The position numbers and the translations under genes were made by a program. 64,000 nucleotides of DNA, taken from assembly GCF_041912895.1 (NCBI RefSeq), contig NZ_JAYSGI010000001.1, forward strand, positions 124,001 to 188,000, in the 5' to 3' direction. The notes beneath the pieces are model-generated. The model was not told the origin of the DNA. It worked only from the letters and a program-made list of their open reading frames with translations, and did not search any database. Shown in pieces: positions 54,781 through 63,472 of this stretch (position 1 is the stretch's first letter; the number at the start of each line of letters is the position of its first letter). This DNA is from Pelagerythrobacter sp041912895 (GTDB taxonomy: Bacteria; Pseudomonadota; Alphaproteobacteria; Sphingomonadales; Sphingomonadaceae).

Positions 54781-55349
54781 AGCCGCCGCACCAGCATTTC
54801 CGCAACCGCGAGCCAGGGCGGCGAATCGACCACCTGCTGTTTCTGTCCCGCGCCGGTTGGCAGGATACCCAGGCGGTCGCCCTGCCGGTCGATCAGCCGC
54901 CCGAAAGCGAACCGCCCGCCCTTGCGCGGGACGAGCACGTCGCGATTGATCGCACGCGCCGCGTCCTCCGGGTCGATCTGCCGCAACCACACTTGATCCC
55001 CCGCGAGATAGGGGCCGGTCGCGGCCTCGACCGCGAGCACGACCAGCGGAGCATCGCCGCCGATCTCGGTCGGCGCGATCGCGTCGCGCGGCTTGGCCAG
55101 CGCTTCGGGGCCGCCACCGCCGAGCTTGGCGACGACTTGCGGATGCGCGATGCCGTCCGAACGGACCAGCGCATCGGGCGACACACCCAGCGCGGCGCCG
55201 ATCCGGTCCATCCACTTGATCGAGAGGTTGCGCATTCCGGTTTCGAGCCGGCCGATCGTCTGCGCGGTGGTCGGCGGATCGCAGGCCTGCGCGAGATCGG
55301 CGAGCGTCAGGCCCTTTTCGCGGCGAATGTCGCGGATGCGGTTTATCAT
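54777..55349 (-). CDS. XRE-type regulator with S24/LexA-like C-terminal domain
   Basis: 190-residue phage-repressor-like protein. HTH at about 2-60 (INRIRDIRREKGLTLADLAQACD ... TIGRLETGMRNLS) and a C-terminal beta domain with LAGDQVWL and ARAINRDVLVPRKGGRFAFG, typical of the S24 fold. The usual catalytic Ser is missing from the VEAATGPYLAGDQV segment, so RecA-stimulated self-cleavage is unlikely; the domain may only dimerise or sense a ligand. The promoter holds AACCGATATGGTT, shared with the GTA-type holin. Divergent from the DUF6456 gene (89 bases). This pairing recalls repressor/activator control of gene transfer agents. Confidence 0.85.
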   Translation of the reverse strand: MINRIRDIRREKGLTLADLAQACDPPTTAQTIGRLETGMRNLSIKWMDRIGAALGVSPDALVRSDGIAHPQVVAKLGGGGPEALAKPRDAIAPTEIGGDAPLVVLAVEAATGPYLAGDQVWLRQIDPEDAARAINRDVLVPRKGGRFAFGRLIDRQGDRLGILPTGAGQKQQVVDSPPWLAVAEMLVRRL

Positions 55350-55363
55350 GACGATCCTCGTGT

Positions 55364-55387
55364 AACCGATATGGTTTTCACTTTCCT
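55364..55387. promoter_or_regulatory. palindromic operator candidate between XRE and DUF6456 genes
   Basis: AACCGATATGGTT at 55364-55376 (AACC-N5-GGTT), followed by TTTCCTAC at 55382 onward. Sits 15 bases before the XRE start and 62 before the DUF6456 start, where one bound dimer could control both. Matches the site at 47474-47486 in layout and half-sites. Confidence 0.5.
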
Positions 55388-55438
55388 ACATCAGTGTCGT
55401 TTTGGCAAGGGGCGATCCGCAGCCAGAAGGAGATCGCA

Positions 55439-55912
55439 ATGCCGCGCAAACTCGCCGAACGCGAACTGACGGGGGAGGGGCCGCGCCGGAGCGGAACCGC
55501 GCGCGGCAAGCGCCGCACGGTAACCGTCAACCTCGCCGAATCGCCGCTCGCCTGGCTTCACGCGCGCGGCCATATTGAGGATCGGCTGTTCGACGCGGGC
55601 GAGCGCCTGCGCGCCGATTACGAGCGCGCCGCGCTCGCCCCGAACGTGACGATGCGATGGGATCCGGTGCGGATAAAGACGCAGCGCGGGGTCGGGCTCA
55701 CCCCCACCGAACGCCAGATCGCCGCCAAGCAGCGCTTCCACGGCGCGATCGCCCAGGCGGGCAAGGGGCTGGAGGACATCCTGTGGCGCGTCGTCTGCGG
55801 CTGCGAAAGTCTGCCCGATGCCGAACGCGCGCTCGCTTGGCCCGCGCGCAGCGGGAAGCTGGTGCTCAGGATCGCGCTGGACCGGGTGGCCGATTTCTAT
55901 CGCATCGCGTGA
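55439..55912 (+). CDS. DUF6456 domain protein, possible GafA/GafY-like activator
   Basis: 157-residue basic protein of the DUF6456 type: a Trp-repressor/DnaA-like helical core VNLAESPLAWLHARGHI, FDAGERLRADYERAALAP, LTPTERQIAAKQRF, DILWRVVCGCESLP and a final ALDRVADFYRI. From memory, the GTA activators GafY (Caulobacter) and the N-terminal half of GafA (Rhodobacter) are related to this family; I could not verify that here. ATG 55439 has AAGGAG nine bases upstream; a GTG at 55394 is less likely. Divergent from an XRE repressor-like gene with a shared palindrome, as expected for a repressor/activator switch. Confidence 0.75.
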   Translation: MPRKLAERELTGEGPRRSGTARGKRRTVTVNLAESPLAWLHARGHIEDRLFDAGERLRADYERAALAPNVTMRWDPVRIKTQRGVGLTPTERQIAAKQRFHGAIAQAGKGLEDILWRVVCGCESLPDAERALAWPARSGKLVLRIALDRVADFYRIA

Positions 55913-55968
55913 CGGCTTCGGAACGCGATGCGCCGCGAAGCCTTCCTTCCAGTGAAAGGAAGCTATCC

Positions 55969-56550
55969 ATGAAACTTTACTACGCCCCCGGCGCTTGCAG
56001 CCTCGCCAGCCATATCGCTCTGATCGAGAGCGGGCGCACGTTCGACAAGGTCAAGGTCGACCTCGGGAAGCATCAAACCGAGGACGGCGAGGATTTCTAC
56101 GCGATCAGCCCGCGCGGCTACGTGCCCGCGATCGCATCGGACGATTTCGACGTGCTGACCGAGAACCCCGCGGTGCTCGCCTACGTCGCCGACTGGACCG
56201 GCGCTGCGCCCAAGGGCAACGACCATTACCGCATGCTCGAATGGCTCGGGTTCATCGGCACCGAACTGCACGGCGGCTATCATCCGCTGTTCGGCAAGGA
56301 CACCGACGAGCGCCAGGCGAAGGCCAAGAAAGCGCTCGCGGACAAGTACCAGCTGACCGAAAAGCTGATGGACGGGCGCGAATGGCTCGTCGGCGATGGC
56401 CCGACCGTGGCGGACAACTACCTGTTCGTCACGCTGCTGTGGGCCGACAAGTTCGGCGTCGAACTGCCCGATACGCTGAAGGAATACCGCAAGCGCAACC
56501 TCGCGCGCGATTCGGTGAAGCAGGCGATGGCCGCCGAAGGGCTGGGTTAG
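55969..56550 (+). CDS. glutathione S-transferase, beta-class type
   Basis: 193-residue GST. N-terminal thioredoxin-like domain MKLYYAPGACSLASHIALIE with the beta-class Cys10 (and Ser11), glutathione-binding VPAIASDDFDVLTENPAVLAY (cis-Pro and Glu-Asn pair), and an all-helical C-terminal domain. Conjugates or reduces electrophiles; specificity unknown. ATG 55969 is the first start consistent with the beta-1 strand. The stop overlaps the stop of the convergent ABC-F gene by four bases. Confidence 0.93.
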   Translation: MKLYYAPGACSLASHIALIESGRTFDKVKVDLGKHQTEDGEDFYAISPRGYVPAIASDDFDVLTENPAVLAYVADWTGAAPKGNDHYRMLEWLGFIGTELHGGYHPLFGKDTDERQAKAKKALADKYQLTEKLMDGREWLVGDGPTVADNYLFVTLLWADKFGVELPDTLKEYRKRNLARDSVKQAMAAEGLG

Positions 56551-58364
56551 CCCTCGACCAGTTCGGCCAGTTCGAGCCAGCGTTCCTCGGCCGAATCCTT
56601 CTCGGCGCGGGCGTTTTCGATTCCCTTGGTGAGATTGGCGAACTTCTGCGGATCGCGGGCGTAGAGCTCGGGGTCCGCCAGAAGTTCCTCGCCGCGCACG
56701 ATCGCCGCTTCCAGTTCCTCGATCCGTGCGGGCAGCAGCTCGTAATCGCGCTGGTCCTTGTAGGAGAGTTTGGTCGATTTCGGCGGGGGCGGGGCGGCCG
56801 GAGATTTTGTGGAGGCCCCGCCGCCATCGCCCCGTGACGATCCTCCCCCGCGCGACAGGGAGGATCGGCGTTTCGCCTCCCAGTCCTCGTAGCCGCCCGC
56901 CACGATGTCGACGAAGCCGCTGCCGTCGAGGCCCAGCGTCAGCGTCACCGTGCGGTCGAGGAAGTCGCGGTCGTGGCTCACGATCAGCACGGTGCCCTCG
57001 TAGTCCGCGATCACTTCCTGCAGCAGGTCGAGCGTTTCGAGGTCGAGATCGTTGGTCGGCTCGTCCAGCACCAGCAGGTTCGACTTGCGAGCAAATTCGC
57101 GCGCGAGCAGCAGCCGGCTGCGCTCGCCGCCCGACATGATCCCGACCTTCGTGTCGACGACGCCGGGATCGAACAGGAACTCCTTGAGATAGCCCTGCAC
57201 GTGCTTGCGCACGCCCCGCACGTCGATCCAGTCGCCGCCCTCGGCCAGCACCTGCCGCACCGTGCGGTCGCCTTCGAGCAGCGAGCGTTGCTGGTCGATC
57301 ATCACCCCGGTGAGCTTCTTCGAGATTTCCACGCTGCCTTCGTCGGGCACGATCTCGCCGGTGAGCAGCTTCAGCAGCGTGGTCTTGCCCGCACCGTTCG
57401 CACCGACCACACCGATCCGGTCGCCGCGCTGGATGCGTAGCGTAAAGTCGCGGATGATCTTCCGATCACCATAAGACTTCGAGACGCCCTGCGCGACGAT
57501 CACCGACTTCGACTTGAAATCCTCCTCGGTCGCCAGTCCCAGCTTCGCGGTGCCCTTGGGCGCGATCATCGCGGCGCGCTGGGCGCGCATCTGCCGCAGC
57601 TTTTCCAGCCGCCCCTGGTTGCGCCTGCGCCGCGCGGTCACGCCGCGTTCGAGCCAGTGCGCTTCGAGCTTCAGCTTCGCGTCGAGCTTTTCTGCGGAAC
57701 GCGCTTCCTCGGCATACACGGCCTCCTCCCACGCTTCGTACCCGCCGAAGCCGACTTCCTTGCGCCGCAGCCCGCCGCGGTCGAGCCAGATCGTCGCGCG
57801 GGTCAGGCGCTTCAAAAACGTGCGGTCGTGGCTGATGACGACGAAGGCTCCCTTGTAGCGGTCGAGCCAGCCTTCGAGCCAGTCGATCGCGGCGAGGTCG
57901 AGGTGGTTGGTCGGCTCGTCCATCAGCAGCAGGTCGGGCTCCTGCGCCAGCGCCTTGGCGATCGCCGCGCGGCGTTTTTCGCCCCCGCTCGCGCCCTTCG
58001 CCGGGGTGGCCATGTCAATCCCGAGCTGGCCCGCGATCGCCTCCACCTCGTGCTCGGCGGGCGCGTGCGGCCCGCGCAGCGCGAAGTCCATCAGCGTCTC
58101 GCAGCCAGAAAAGTCCGGCTCCTGCTCCAGCAGCACGATCCGCGTGCCCGGCTTGACCTTGCGCAGCCCGCGGTCGGCCTCGATCTGATTGTCGATCAGC
58201 TTGAACAGCGTGGTCTTGCCCGCGCCGTTGCGACCGATCAGCGCGAGCCGGTCGCGCGGGCCGATGTGGAGGTCGATGTCGCCGTAGTCGGGACCGCCGA
58301 ACAGCCAGCGGCCGCCTTGCTGCAGGCCGAGGCCTTCCCATGAGAGGATCGGAGGTTGCGCCAT
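56547..58364 (-). CDS. ABC-F family ATPase (Uup-like)
   Basis: 605-residue soluble ABC-F protein, different from EttA at 23087. Two modules: Walker A GRNGAGKTT and GANGAGKTT, signatures ASGGEKRRAAI (first; Ala replaces Leu) and MSGGERSRLLL, Walker B LLLMDEPTNHLD and LVLDEPTNDLD. The C-terminal tail (about 530-600) is a charged coiled coil (YELLPARIEELEAAIVRGE), as in Uup, after a Ser/Gly-rich linker. Such proteins act on ribosomes or branched DNA. ATG 58364. Lies 44 bases upstream of the amidohydrolase gene on the same strand. Confidence 0.9.
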   Translation of the reverse strand: MAQPPILSWEGLGLQQGGRWLFGGPDYGDIDLHIGPRDRLALIGRNGAGKTTLFKLIDNQIEADRGLRKVKPGTRIVLLEQEPDFSGCETLMDFALRGPHAPAEHEVEAIAGQLGIDMATPAKGASGGEKRRAAIAKALAQEPDLLLMDEPTNHLDLAAIDWLEGWLDRYKGAFVVISHDRTFLKRLTRATIWLDRGGLRRKEVGFGGYEAWEEAVYAEEARSAEKLDAKLKLEAHWLERGVTARRRRNQGRLEKLRQMRAQRAAMIAPKGTAKLGLATEEDFKSKSVIVAQGVSKSYGDRKIIRDFTLRIQRGDRIGVVGANGAGKTTLLKLLTGEIVPDEGSVEISKKLTGVMIDQQRSLLEGDRTVRQVLAEGGDWIDVRGVRKHVQGYLKEFLFDPGVVDTKVGIMSGGERSRLLLAREFARKSNLLVLDEPTNDLDLETLDLLQEVIADYEGTVLIVSHDRDFLDRTVTLTLGLDGSGFVDIVAGGYEDWEAKRRSSLSRGGGSSRGDGGGASTKSPAAPPPPKSTKLSYKDQRDYELLPARIEELEAAIVRGEELLADPELYARDPQKFANLTKGIENARAEKDSAEERWLELAELVEG

Positions 58365-58408
58365 GAGGCGCGCCGGTTAGGCGAGCGCAGCGCGCGCGGC
58401 AAGCCGCC

Positions 58409-59995
58409 TTACTGCGCGGCCGGCATCCGCGCCTTCTCCGCCTCGACCATCGCGGCCACGCTTTCCAGCAGCGTGGGCGCGTCGAACACGATCCCGTCCT
58501 TGATCGTCCAGCGCACGCCGCCGACCGTCTCGAGCTGGTTGGTTTCGCGGTTCAACCGCTTGTGCCCGGTGCCGTAGAGCACCTTGAGGTTGTCGAGCGG
58601 GTTCTCGGGCACGATCACCAGATCGGCGAGCTTGCCCACCGCGATCCGGCCCATCGGCGGCTCCTCGCCCTTGGGCTGGTAGATCTCGCGCGCGCCGTTG
58701 ATCGTCGCCGCCTGGATCACTTCGAGCGGGCTCAGCCCGGCTTCGCGCAACATCTCCAGCTCGCCGATATAGGCGAAGCCCCAGGTCTGGTAGATATAGC
58801 CCGGGTCCGATCCGGCGGTGACCCGGCCGCCCTTGTTCTTGAACTCGTTGGTCAGCCGCATCCACGGGGCGTAGAACTTGCGCCACGCCGCCTCGTCCTC
58901 GGTCGACCAGTCGTGATAATAGCTGCCGTGGTTGGTCAGGCTCGGCTCGTAGAAGTTCATCAGTGAGGGCAGGGTGTAGCGGTCGTGCCATTCGAGGGTC
59001 CGCGCGCGCATCACGTCGCGGCTGGCCGAATAGATGTTGAACGTCGGGCTCAGCGTCACGCCGCTGTCGACCAGGAAATCGACGTATTCGTCCCACGCCT
59101 CGCTGCCCGGCTCGACGATCTCGTCCGCCAGCCGGGCCACCCAGCCGAAGCGGTCCTGCTCGTCGAGATAGTTGTAGCCCGCCGGATATTCGGGGACCAC
59201 GCCGTCTTCCAGCAGGCTTTCGAAGTGGCCGTAGAAGTGCGTCACGCCGTCGAGCCCGAGTTCGACCGCCTTCCTCGCGTTGACCTGCGCCACGCCCACT
59301 TGCGCCAGATGCGCGACGGTGCCGAGTCCCTGCCGATCCGCTTCGTCGAGCGCGGCACCGAGCACTTCGGGGGTCTCCGAATTGAAGAACTTCGCCCCGT
59401 GGTATCCCGCCGCCTTGATCCAGCGGACCCATTCGCGCGCTTCTTCCGGCGTGTCGGGCGTGCCGCCGGGCCATTTGTCGCCGAACGCGGCATAGGGGAT
59501 CAGCCGCGGCGCGGTGATCGTGTTCGCCTCGCTGCGCGCGGCATCGCTGAGGTCGGGCTGGTCGGGGCCGAAGTAGAACGAGACGCCGCGCACCGTCGTC
59601 ACCCCGTGCGCCAGCCACAGCTTGTAGCCGTAGCTCGGCTGCGGGGCCTTGCCCGGATCGCCGTTGTGCCCGTGGACGTCGACGAAGCCGGGCATCACGA
59701 ACATGCCGCCCGCATCGATCGTGCGATCCGCGCCAGCGATCGCGTCGGCAGGCGCGCCGCCCAAGTGGACCCCGGCGATCCGGTCGCCTTCGACCACGAT
59801 GTCGACCGGCCCCATCGGCGGGGCGCCCGTGCCGTCGATCATCGTCGCGCCGCGGATCACCAGCGTGGGGTAGGGCCCTTCGCCTTCGCCGGCCGGGCGG
59901 TCGGGCACCGGCTCCATCCCCGGCTGCGCGGCGAGCGCGGTGCTCCAGACCAGAGTGCAGGCGGCCAGCACGGCGCGCAGGTTCAAGGTAGGCAA
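58409..59995 (-). CDS. exported amidohydrolase
   Basis: 528 residues from a TTG at 59995, which is preferred because GGAGGGG precedes it at about four bases and it starts right at the signal peptide (LNLRAVLAACTLVWSTALAAQ); an ATG at 60052 adds 19 unlikely residues. Composite metal-dependent hydrolase: beta-sandwich parts at both ends (TLVIRGATMIDGTG; LADLVIVPENPLDNL) and a TIM barrel with VMPGFVDVHGHN (His-x-His), a central catalytic Lys region FFNSETPEVL, HLAQVGVAQ, and GSDPGYIYQTWG (final Asp). Imidazolonepropionase/prolidase-like subgroup often found with peptide or cyclic amide turnover; substrate unknown. Confidence 0.88.
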   Translation of the reverse strand: MPTLNLRAVLAACTLVWSTALAAQPGMEPVPDRPAGEGEGPYPTLVIRGATMIDGTGAPPMGPVDIVVEGDRIAGVHLGGAPADAIAGADRTIDAGGMFVMPGFVDVHGHNGDPGKAPQPSYGYKLWLAHGVTTVRGVSFYFGPDQPDLSDAARSEANTITAPRLIPYAAFGDKWPGGTPDTPEEAREWVRWIKAAGYHGAKFFNSETPEVLGAALDEADRQGLGTVAHLAQVGVAQVNARKAVELGLDGVTHFYGHFESLLEDGVVPEYPAGYNYLDEQDRFGWVARLADEIVEPGSEAWDEYVDFLVDSGVTLSPTFNIYSASRDVMRARTLEWHDRYTLPSLMNFYEPSLTNHGSYYHDWSTEDEAAWRKFYAPWMRLTNEFKNKGGRVTAGSDPGYIYQTWGFAYIGELEMLREAGLSPLEVIQAATINGAREIYQPKGEEPPMGRIAVGKLADLVIVPENPLDNLKVLYGTGHKRLNRETNQLETVGGVRWTIKDGIVFDAPTLLESVAAMVEAEKARMPAAQ

Positions 59996-60114
59996 GGGAC
60001 CCCTCCGTCTATCGTCTGCGGACGCTATCGCCGCGATCCGTCGCCGGAACAACCCGGTTCATCCACGCGTAACCGGCCTGTCCGCATCAGCGCCGGACCA
60101 ACAAAGGAGTGCTT

Positions 60115-60837
60115 ATGTTCCGCTATGCCATCCCGTTGCTCGCCGTTACCTCCGCCGGCGCGCTTCCCGCGCAGGCCGCCGAGGTCCAGATTCCGGCGCA
60201 GGGCCCGGTGGTCGAGCTGACCGTCAACGAAACCGTGCAGGCCAAGCCCGACATCGTCGAGATCAGCGCCGGGGTCACCACCGATGCGCAGACCGCGGTC
60301 GAGGCGATGCAGCGCAACGCCCAGCAGATGACCGCGGTGGTCGAGCGGATCAAGGCGCTCGGCATCGCCGCCGACGACATCCGCACCGTCGGCATCAACC
60401 TCGGCGCGCAGTACGATTACGATCAGGCGACCCGCCGGCAGGTATTCCGCGGCTATCAGGCTTCCAACCGCGTCAGCGTGACGCTGCGCGACGTGGCGCG
60501 CGCGGGCCCCGTGCTCGATGCGCTGGTCGCCGCCGGAGCGACCGATATCGGCGGGCCGAACTTCTCGCTCGACGACGACAGCGAAGCGCGCAAGCAGGCG
60601 CGTCAGGCCGCGTTCGAGAAGGCGAAGGCGCAGGCTACCGAATACGCGAGCTGGTCCGGCTATTCGGATGTCCGCCTGCTCGAGGTGAACGAAACCGTGC
60701 AACCGGGCCCGCCGATGCCCTATGCCGGCAACGCGCCGCGCGCGGTGATGGCCGAGGCGAAGGCGCCGACCCCGGTCGAGCCGGGCATGGTCGAGACGCT
60801 CGTGACGCTCACGGTTAAGTACGAGATGACCCAGTAA
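60115..60837 (+). CDS. SIMPL domain (DUF541) periplasmic protein
   Basis: 240-residue exported protein. Signal peptide 1-22 (ending PAQAAE), then the SIMPL domain: VELTVNETVQAKPDIVEISAGV, ALGIAADDIRTVGINLGAQYDYD, YQASNRVSVTLRDVARAG and ARQAAFEKAKAQATEYA. Members include oxidative-stress-related YggE of E. coli; the molecular function is unknown. The ATG at 60115 follows AAAGGAG at five bases. Monocistronic. Confidence 0.92.
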   Translation: MFRYAIPLLAVTSAGALPAQAAEVQIPAQGPVVELTVNETVQAKPDIVEISAGVTTDAQTAVEAMQRNAQQMTAVVERIKALGIAADDIRTVGINLGAQYDYDQATRRQVFRGYQASNRVSVTLRDVARAGPVLDALVAAGATDIGGPNFSLDDDSEARKQARQAAFEKAKAQATEYASWSGYSDVRLLEVNETVQPGPPMPYAGNAPRAVMAEAKAPTPVEPGMVETLVTLTVKYEMTQ

Positions 60838-60910
60838 GGTAAAACTGAACCGGCGGCGGCGCGCATATTCACAGCTTGTTCAATGCGCGCCGCCTAGGCA
60901 CTAAGGCGTC

Positions 60911-61216
60911 ATGCGCAAGCTTATCGCCTCCTGCCTCGCCGCCACGCTCTCGATTTCCGGCCTCGCCGCCACCCCCGCGCACGCCCAGTCGCGCGACGAT
61001 CAGGGCGAGGCGCGCAAGGAGATGCACGCGGGCAACCTGATGAAGCTGCGCGATATCGAGCGGCGCGTGCTGCCGACGATGAAGGACGCCGAATACCTCG
61101 GCCCGGCTTACGATTCGACCGCGATGGCCTATCGCCTCAAGTTCATCCGCGAAGGGCGCGTGATCTACGTCGACGTCGATGCACGCACCGGCCGCGTCCT
61201 GCGCCGCAGCCGCTGA
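60911..61216 (+). CDS. PepSY-like periplasmic protein
   Basis: 101-residue exported protein: signal peptide 1-26 (ending TPAHAQ), a basic helical part (NLMKLRDIERRVLPTM) and the beta-hairpin AYRLKFIREGRVIYVDVDARTGRVL, the hallmark of PepSY domains. Small single-PepSY proteins often sit before PhoP/PhoQ-like pairs and may modulate the sensor; that context is present here (regulator gene 88 bases downstream). Function inferred from position only. Confidence 0.8.
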   Translation: MRKLIASCLAATLSISGLAATPAHAQSRDDQGEARKEMHAGNLMKLRDIERRVLPTMKDAEYLGPAYDSTAMAYRLKFIREGRVIYVDVDARTGRVLRRSR

Positions 61217-61304
61217 CGGCGCAGGAAACCGGCAGGCTTGTTGACGCGTTCACGCCGAAAGCCCACTTAGCGTCAGCCTTATCCCAGGGGGAACGGACCG
61301 AAAC

Positions 61305-61982
61305 ATGCGCATCCTGATCGTCGAGGACGAACCGACACTCGGCCAGCAGCTCAAGTCCACGCTCGAACAGAACGGCTATGCGGTCGATCTGTCGACCGAT
61401 GGCGAGGACGGCCACTTCCTCGGTTCGACCGAGGATTACGACGCGGTCATCCTCGACCTCGGCCTGCCCGAGATCGACGGGCTCACCGTGCTCGGCATGT
61501 GGCGGCGCGAAGGGCGCACTTTCCCCGTGCTGGTGCTGACCGCGCGCGACAGCTGGTCGGACAAGGTCGCCGGGCTGGACGCGGGGGCGGACGACTATCT
61601 CGCCAAGCCCTTCCAGACCGAGGAGCTGATCGCCCGCCTGCGCGCGCTGATCCGCCGCGCCTCGGGCAACACCTCGTCCGAACTCACGGCGGGCGACGTG
61701 CGGCTCGATACACGCTCGGGCCGCGTCACGCTGAAGGGTGAGCCGGTCAAGCTGACCGCGCAGGAATACAAGCTGCTCAGCTACCTGATGCACCACAAGG
61801 GCAAGGTGGTCAGCCGCACCGAACTGATCGAGCACATCTACGATCAGGATTTCGACCGCGATTCGAACACGATCGAGGTCTTCGTCACCCGCATCCGCAA
61901 GAAGCTGGGTGCGGACGTCATCACGACCATCCGTGGCCTCGGTTACAGTCTCGACGACCCCGCAGACGCCCCCCGCGCCTGA
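61305..61982 (+). CDS. OmpR/PhoP family response regulator
   Basis: 225-residue regulator. Receiver with Glu-Asp pair (ILIVEDEPT), phospho-acceptor Asp51 (VILDLGLPEIDG), Thr (VLTARDSW) and Lys (LAKPFQTEEL), followed by a winged-helix DNA-binding domain (LTAQEYKLLSYLMHHKGKVV ... SNTIEVFVTRIRKKL). Closest in style to PhoP/QseB. ATG 61305 follows GGGGGAACGG. The kinase gene overlaps its 3' end, so the pair is co-translated. Confidence 0.95.
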   Translation: MRILIVEDEPTLGQQLKSTLEQNGYAVDLSTDGEDGHFLGSTEDYDAVILDLGLPEIDGLTVLGMWRREGRTFPVLVLTARDSWSDKVAGLDAGADDYLAKPFQTEELIARLRALIRRASGNTSSELTAGDVRLDTRSGRVTLKGEPVKLTAQEYKLLSYLMHHKGKVVSRTELIEHIYDQDFDRDSNTIEVFVTRIRKKLGADVITTIRGLGYSLDDPADAPRA

Positions 61983-63390
61983 GGCCGCCGATCCGGCCGC
62001 CGGCGCGGCGGAGCCTCGCGACGGGCAGACTCCGCATACCGGCAGTCTGGCGCGGCGCATGCTGCTCATCGCGGCGGGCTGGATCGTCGTGCTGCTGCTG
62101 GGCGGGGGCGTCGCGCTCGAACGGTCGCTCACCGGCCAGGTCGAACAGAACTTCGACGATCAGCTCGGCTACCTGCTCAACACGATGATCGCGATCTCCG
62201 AAGTCGATCCGATCGGCGAGGTCTATTTCATCCGTCCGATCGGCGAGCCGCGCTTCCTCGAGCCGAATTCGGGCATGTACTGGCAGATTTCGGCCGAAGG
62301 GCGGCAGGGCTTCGAATCGTACTCGCTCGAACCGTCGCAATCGCTGTGGGACCGCACGCTGACCCAGCAGGGCGACCACATCGACCACGAGCCGCATTTC
62401 TACGACAACCGCCAGTTTCCCGAGGAACCGCTGCGCGCGGTCGAGCGCACGGTGATCCTGCCCGGCAGCGACGTGCGCTGGACCTTCACCGTCGCCGCCG
62501 CGCGCGAGGAGATGGACAAGCAGATCGCGCGCATCCGCTCGATCCTGGTGTGGAGCTTCGCCGCATTGGGGCTCGGGCTGATCGGCATGGCGGTGCTGCA
62601 AAGCTACTACGGCCTGTTGCCGCTGCGCCGCATCCGCGCGGCGATCCAGCGCATCCGCACCACCGGCACCAACCGGGTAACCGACCCCCTGCCGCTGGAG
62701 GTGCAGCCGCTGGTGGAAGAGCTCAACATGCTGCTCGCGCACTCCGAGCGGCAGGCGGAGGAGGCGCGCACCCACGCGGGCAATCTCGCGCATGCGCTCA
62801 AGACGCCGCTCACGGTGGTCAACAACGCGGCCACCGCGCACGCGCCCGATCTCGCCGCCACGGTGATCCGCGAGGCGCGCACGATGCGCCGCCACGTCGA
62901 CCACCACCTCGCCCGCGCGCGCGCCGTGGGGCGCCGCTCGGTCGGCCATGCGCGCACGCCGGTGTGCGACAGCGCCGAAGCCGTGCGCCGCGCGGTCGAG
63001 CGGCTCTATCCCGAGGTTCGCTTCGATATCGACGGGAGCCGCGAGGCGCGCGTCGCGATCGAGCGGCAGGATCTCGACGAGATCCTCGGCAACCTGATCG
63101 AGAACGCCGCGAAGTACGGCGGCGGCAGCGTGTTCGTCACCATCGATGCCGAGCCCGATCCCGACGGCTGCGTGATCTGGATCGAGGACGACGGCATGGG
63201 CATCCCCGAAGAGGAGCGTACACGCATCTTCGATCGCGGCGCGCGGCTGGATACCGGCAAACCCGGCACCGGGCTCGGCCTCGCGATCGTGCGCGACGTG
63301 GCGGAAATCTACGGCGGTTCGGTCGAGCTGAACGAAAGCGAGGATCTCGGCGGACTGCTGGTGAAGCTCCGGCTGCCGCGTGCCGGCTGA
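61909..63390 (+). CDS. PhoQ-like sensor histidine kinase
   Basis: About 493 residues from a GTG at 61909 inside the regulator gene (74-base overlap); GTG 61933 or ATG 62059 are alternatives. Topology: cytoplasmic leader, span 1 (LLIAAGWIVVLLLGGGVAL, about 52-70), a periplasmic sensor of about 140 residues, span 2 (LVWSFAALGLGLIGMAVL), HAMP, then an H-box NLAHALKTPLTVVNN typical of the PhoQ class, N-box GNLIENAAKYG, and G-boxes DDGMGIPEEE and GTGLGLAIV. Signal unknown. Partner of the regulator just upstream. Confidence 0.93.
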   Translation: MRTSSRPSVASVTVSTTPQTPPAPEAADPAAGAAEPRDGQTPHTGSLARRMLLIAAGWIVVLLLGGGVALERSLTGQVEQNFDDQLGYLLNTMIAISEVDPIGEVYFIRPIGEPRFLEPNSGMYWQISAEGRQGFESYSLEPSQSLWDRTLTQQGDHIDHEPHFYDNRQFPEEPLRAVERTVILPGSDVRWTFTVAAAREEMDKQIARIRSILVWSFAALGLGLIGMAVLQSYYGLLPLRRIRAAIQRIRTTGTNRVTDPLPLEVQPLVEELNMLLAHSERQAEEARTHAGNLAHALKTPLTVVNNAATAHAPDLAATVIREARTMRRHVDHHLARARAVGRRSVGHARTPVCDSAEAVRRAVERLYPEVRFDIDGSREARVAIERQDLDEILGNLIENAAKYGGGSVFVTIDAEPDPDGCVIWIEDDGMGIPEEERTRIFDRGARLDTGKPGTGLGLAIVRDVAEIYGGSVELNESEDLGGLLVKLRLPRAG

Positions 63391-63472
63391 GCCGGTACGG
63401 AGGGCGCTTCGGAACTTCGCGCCGGTTCGCGCATAGCAGCTTGTAAGCTAACTTTTTTCCGGGAGACTGACG

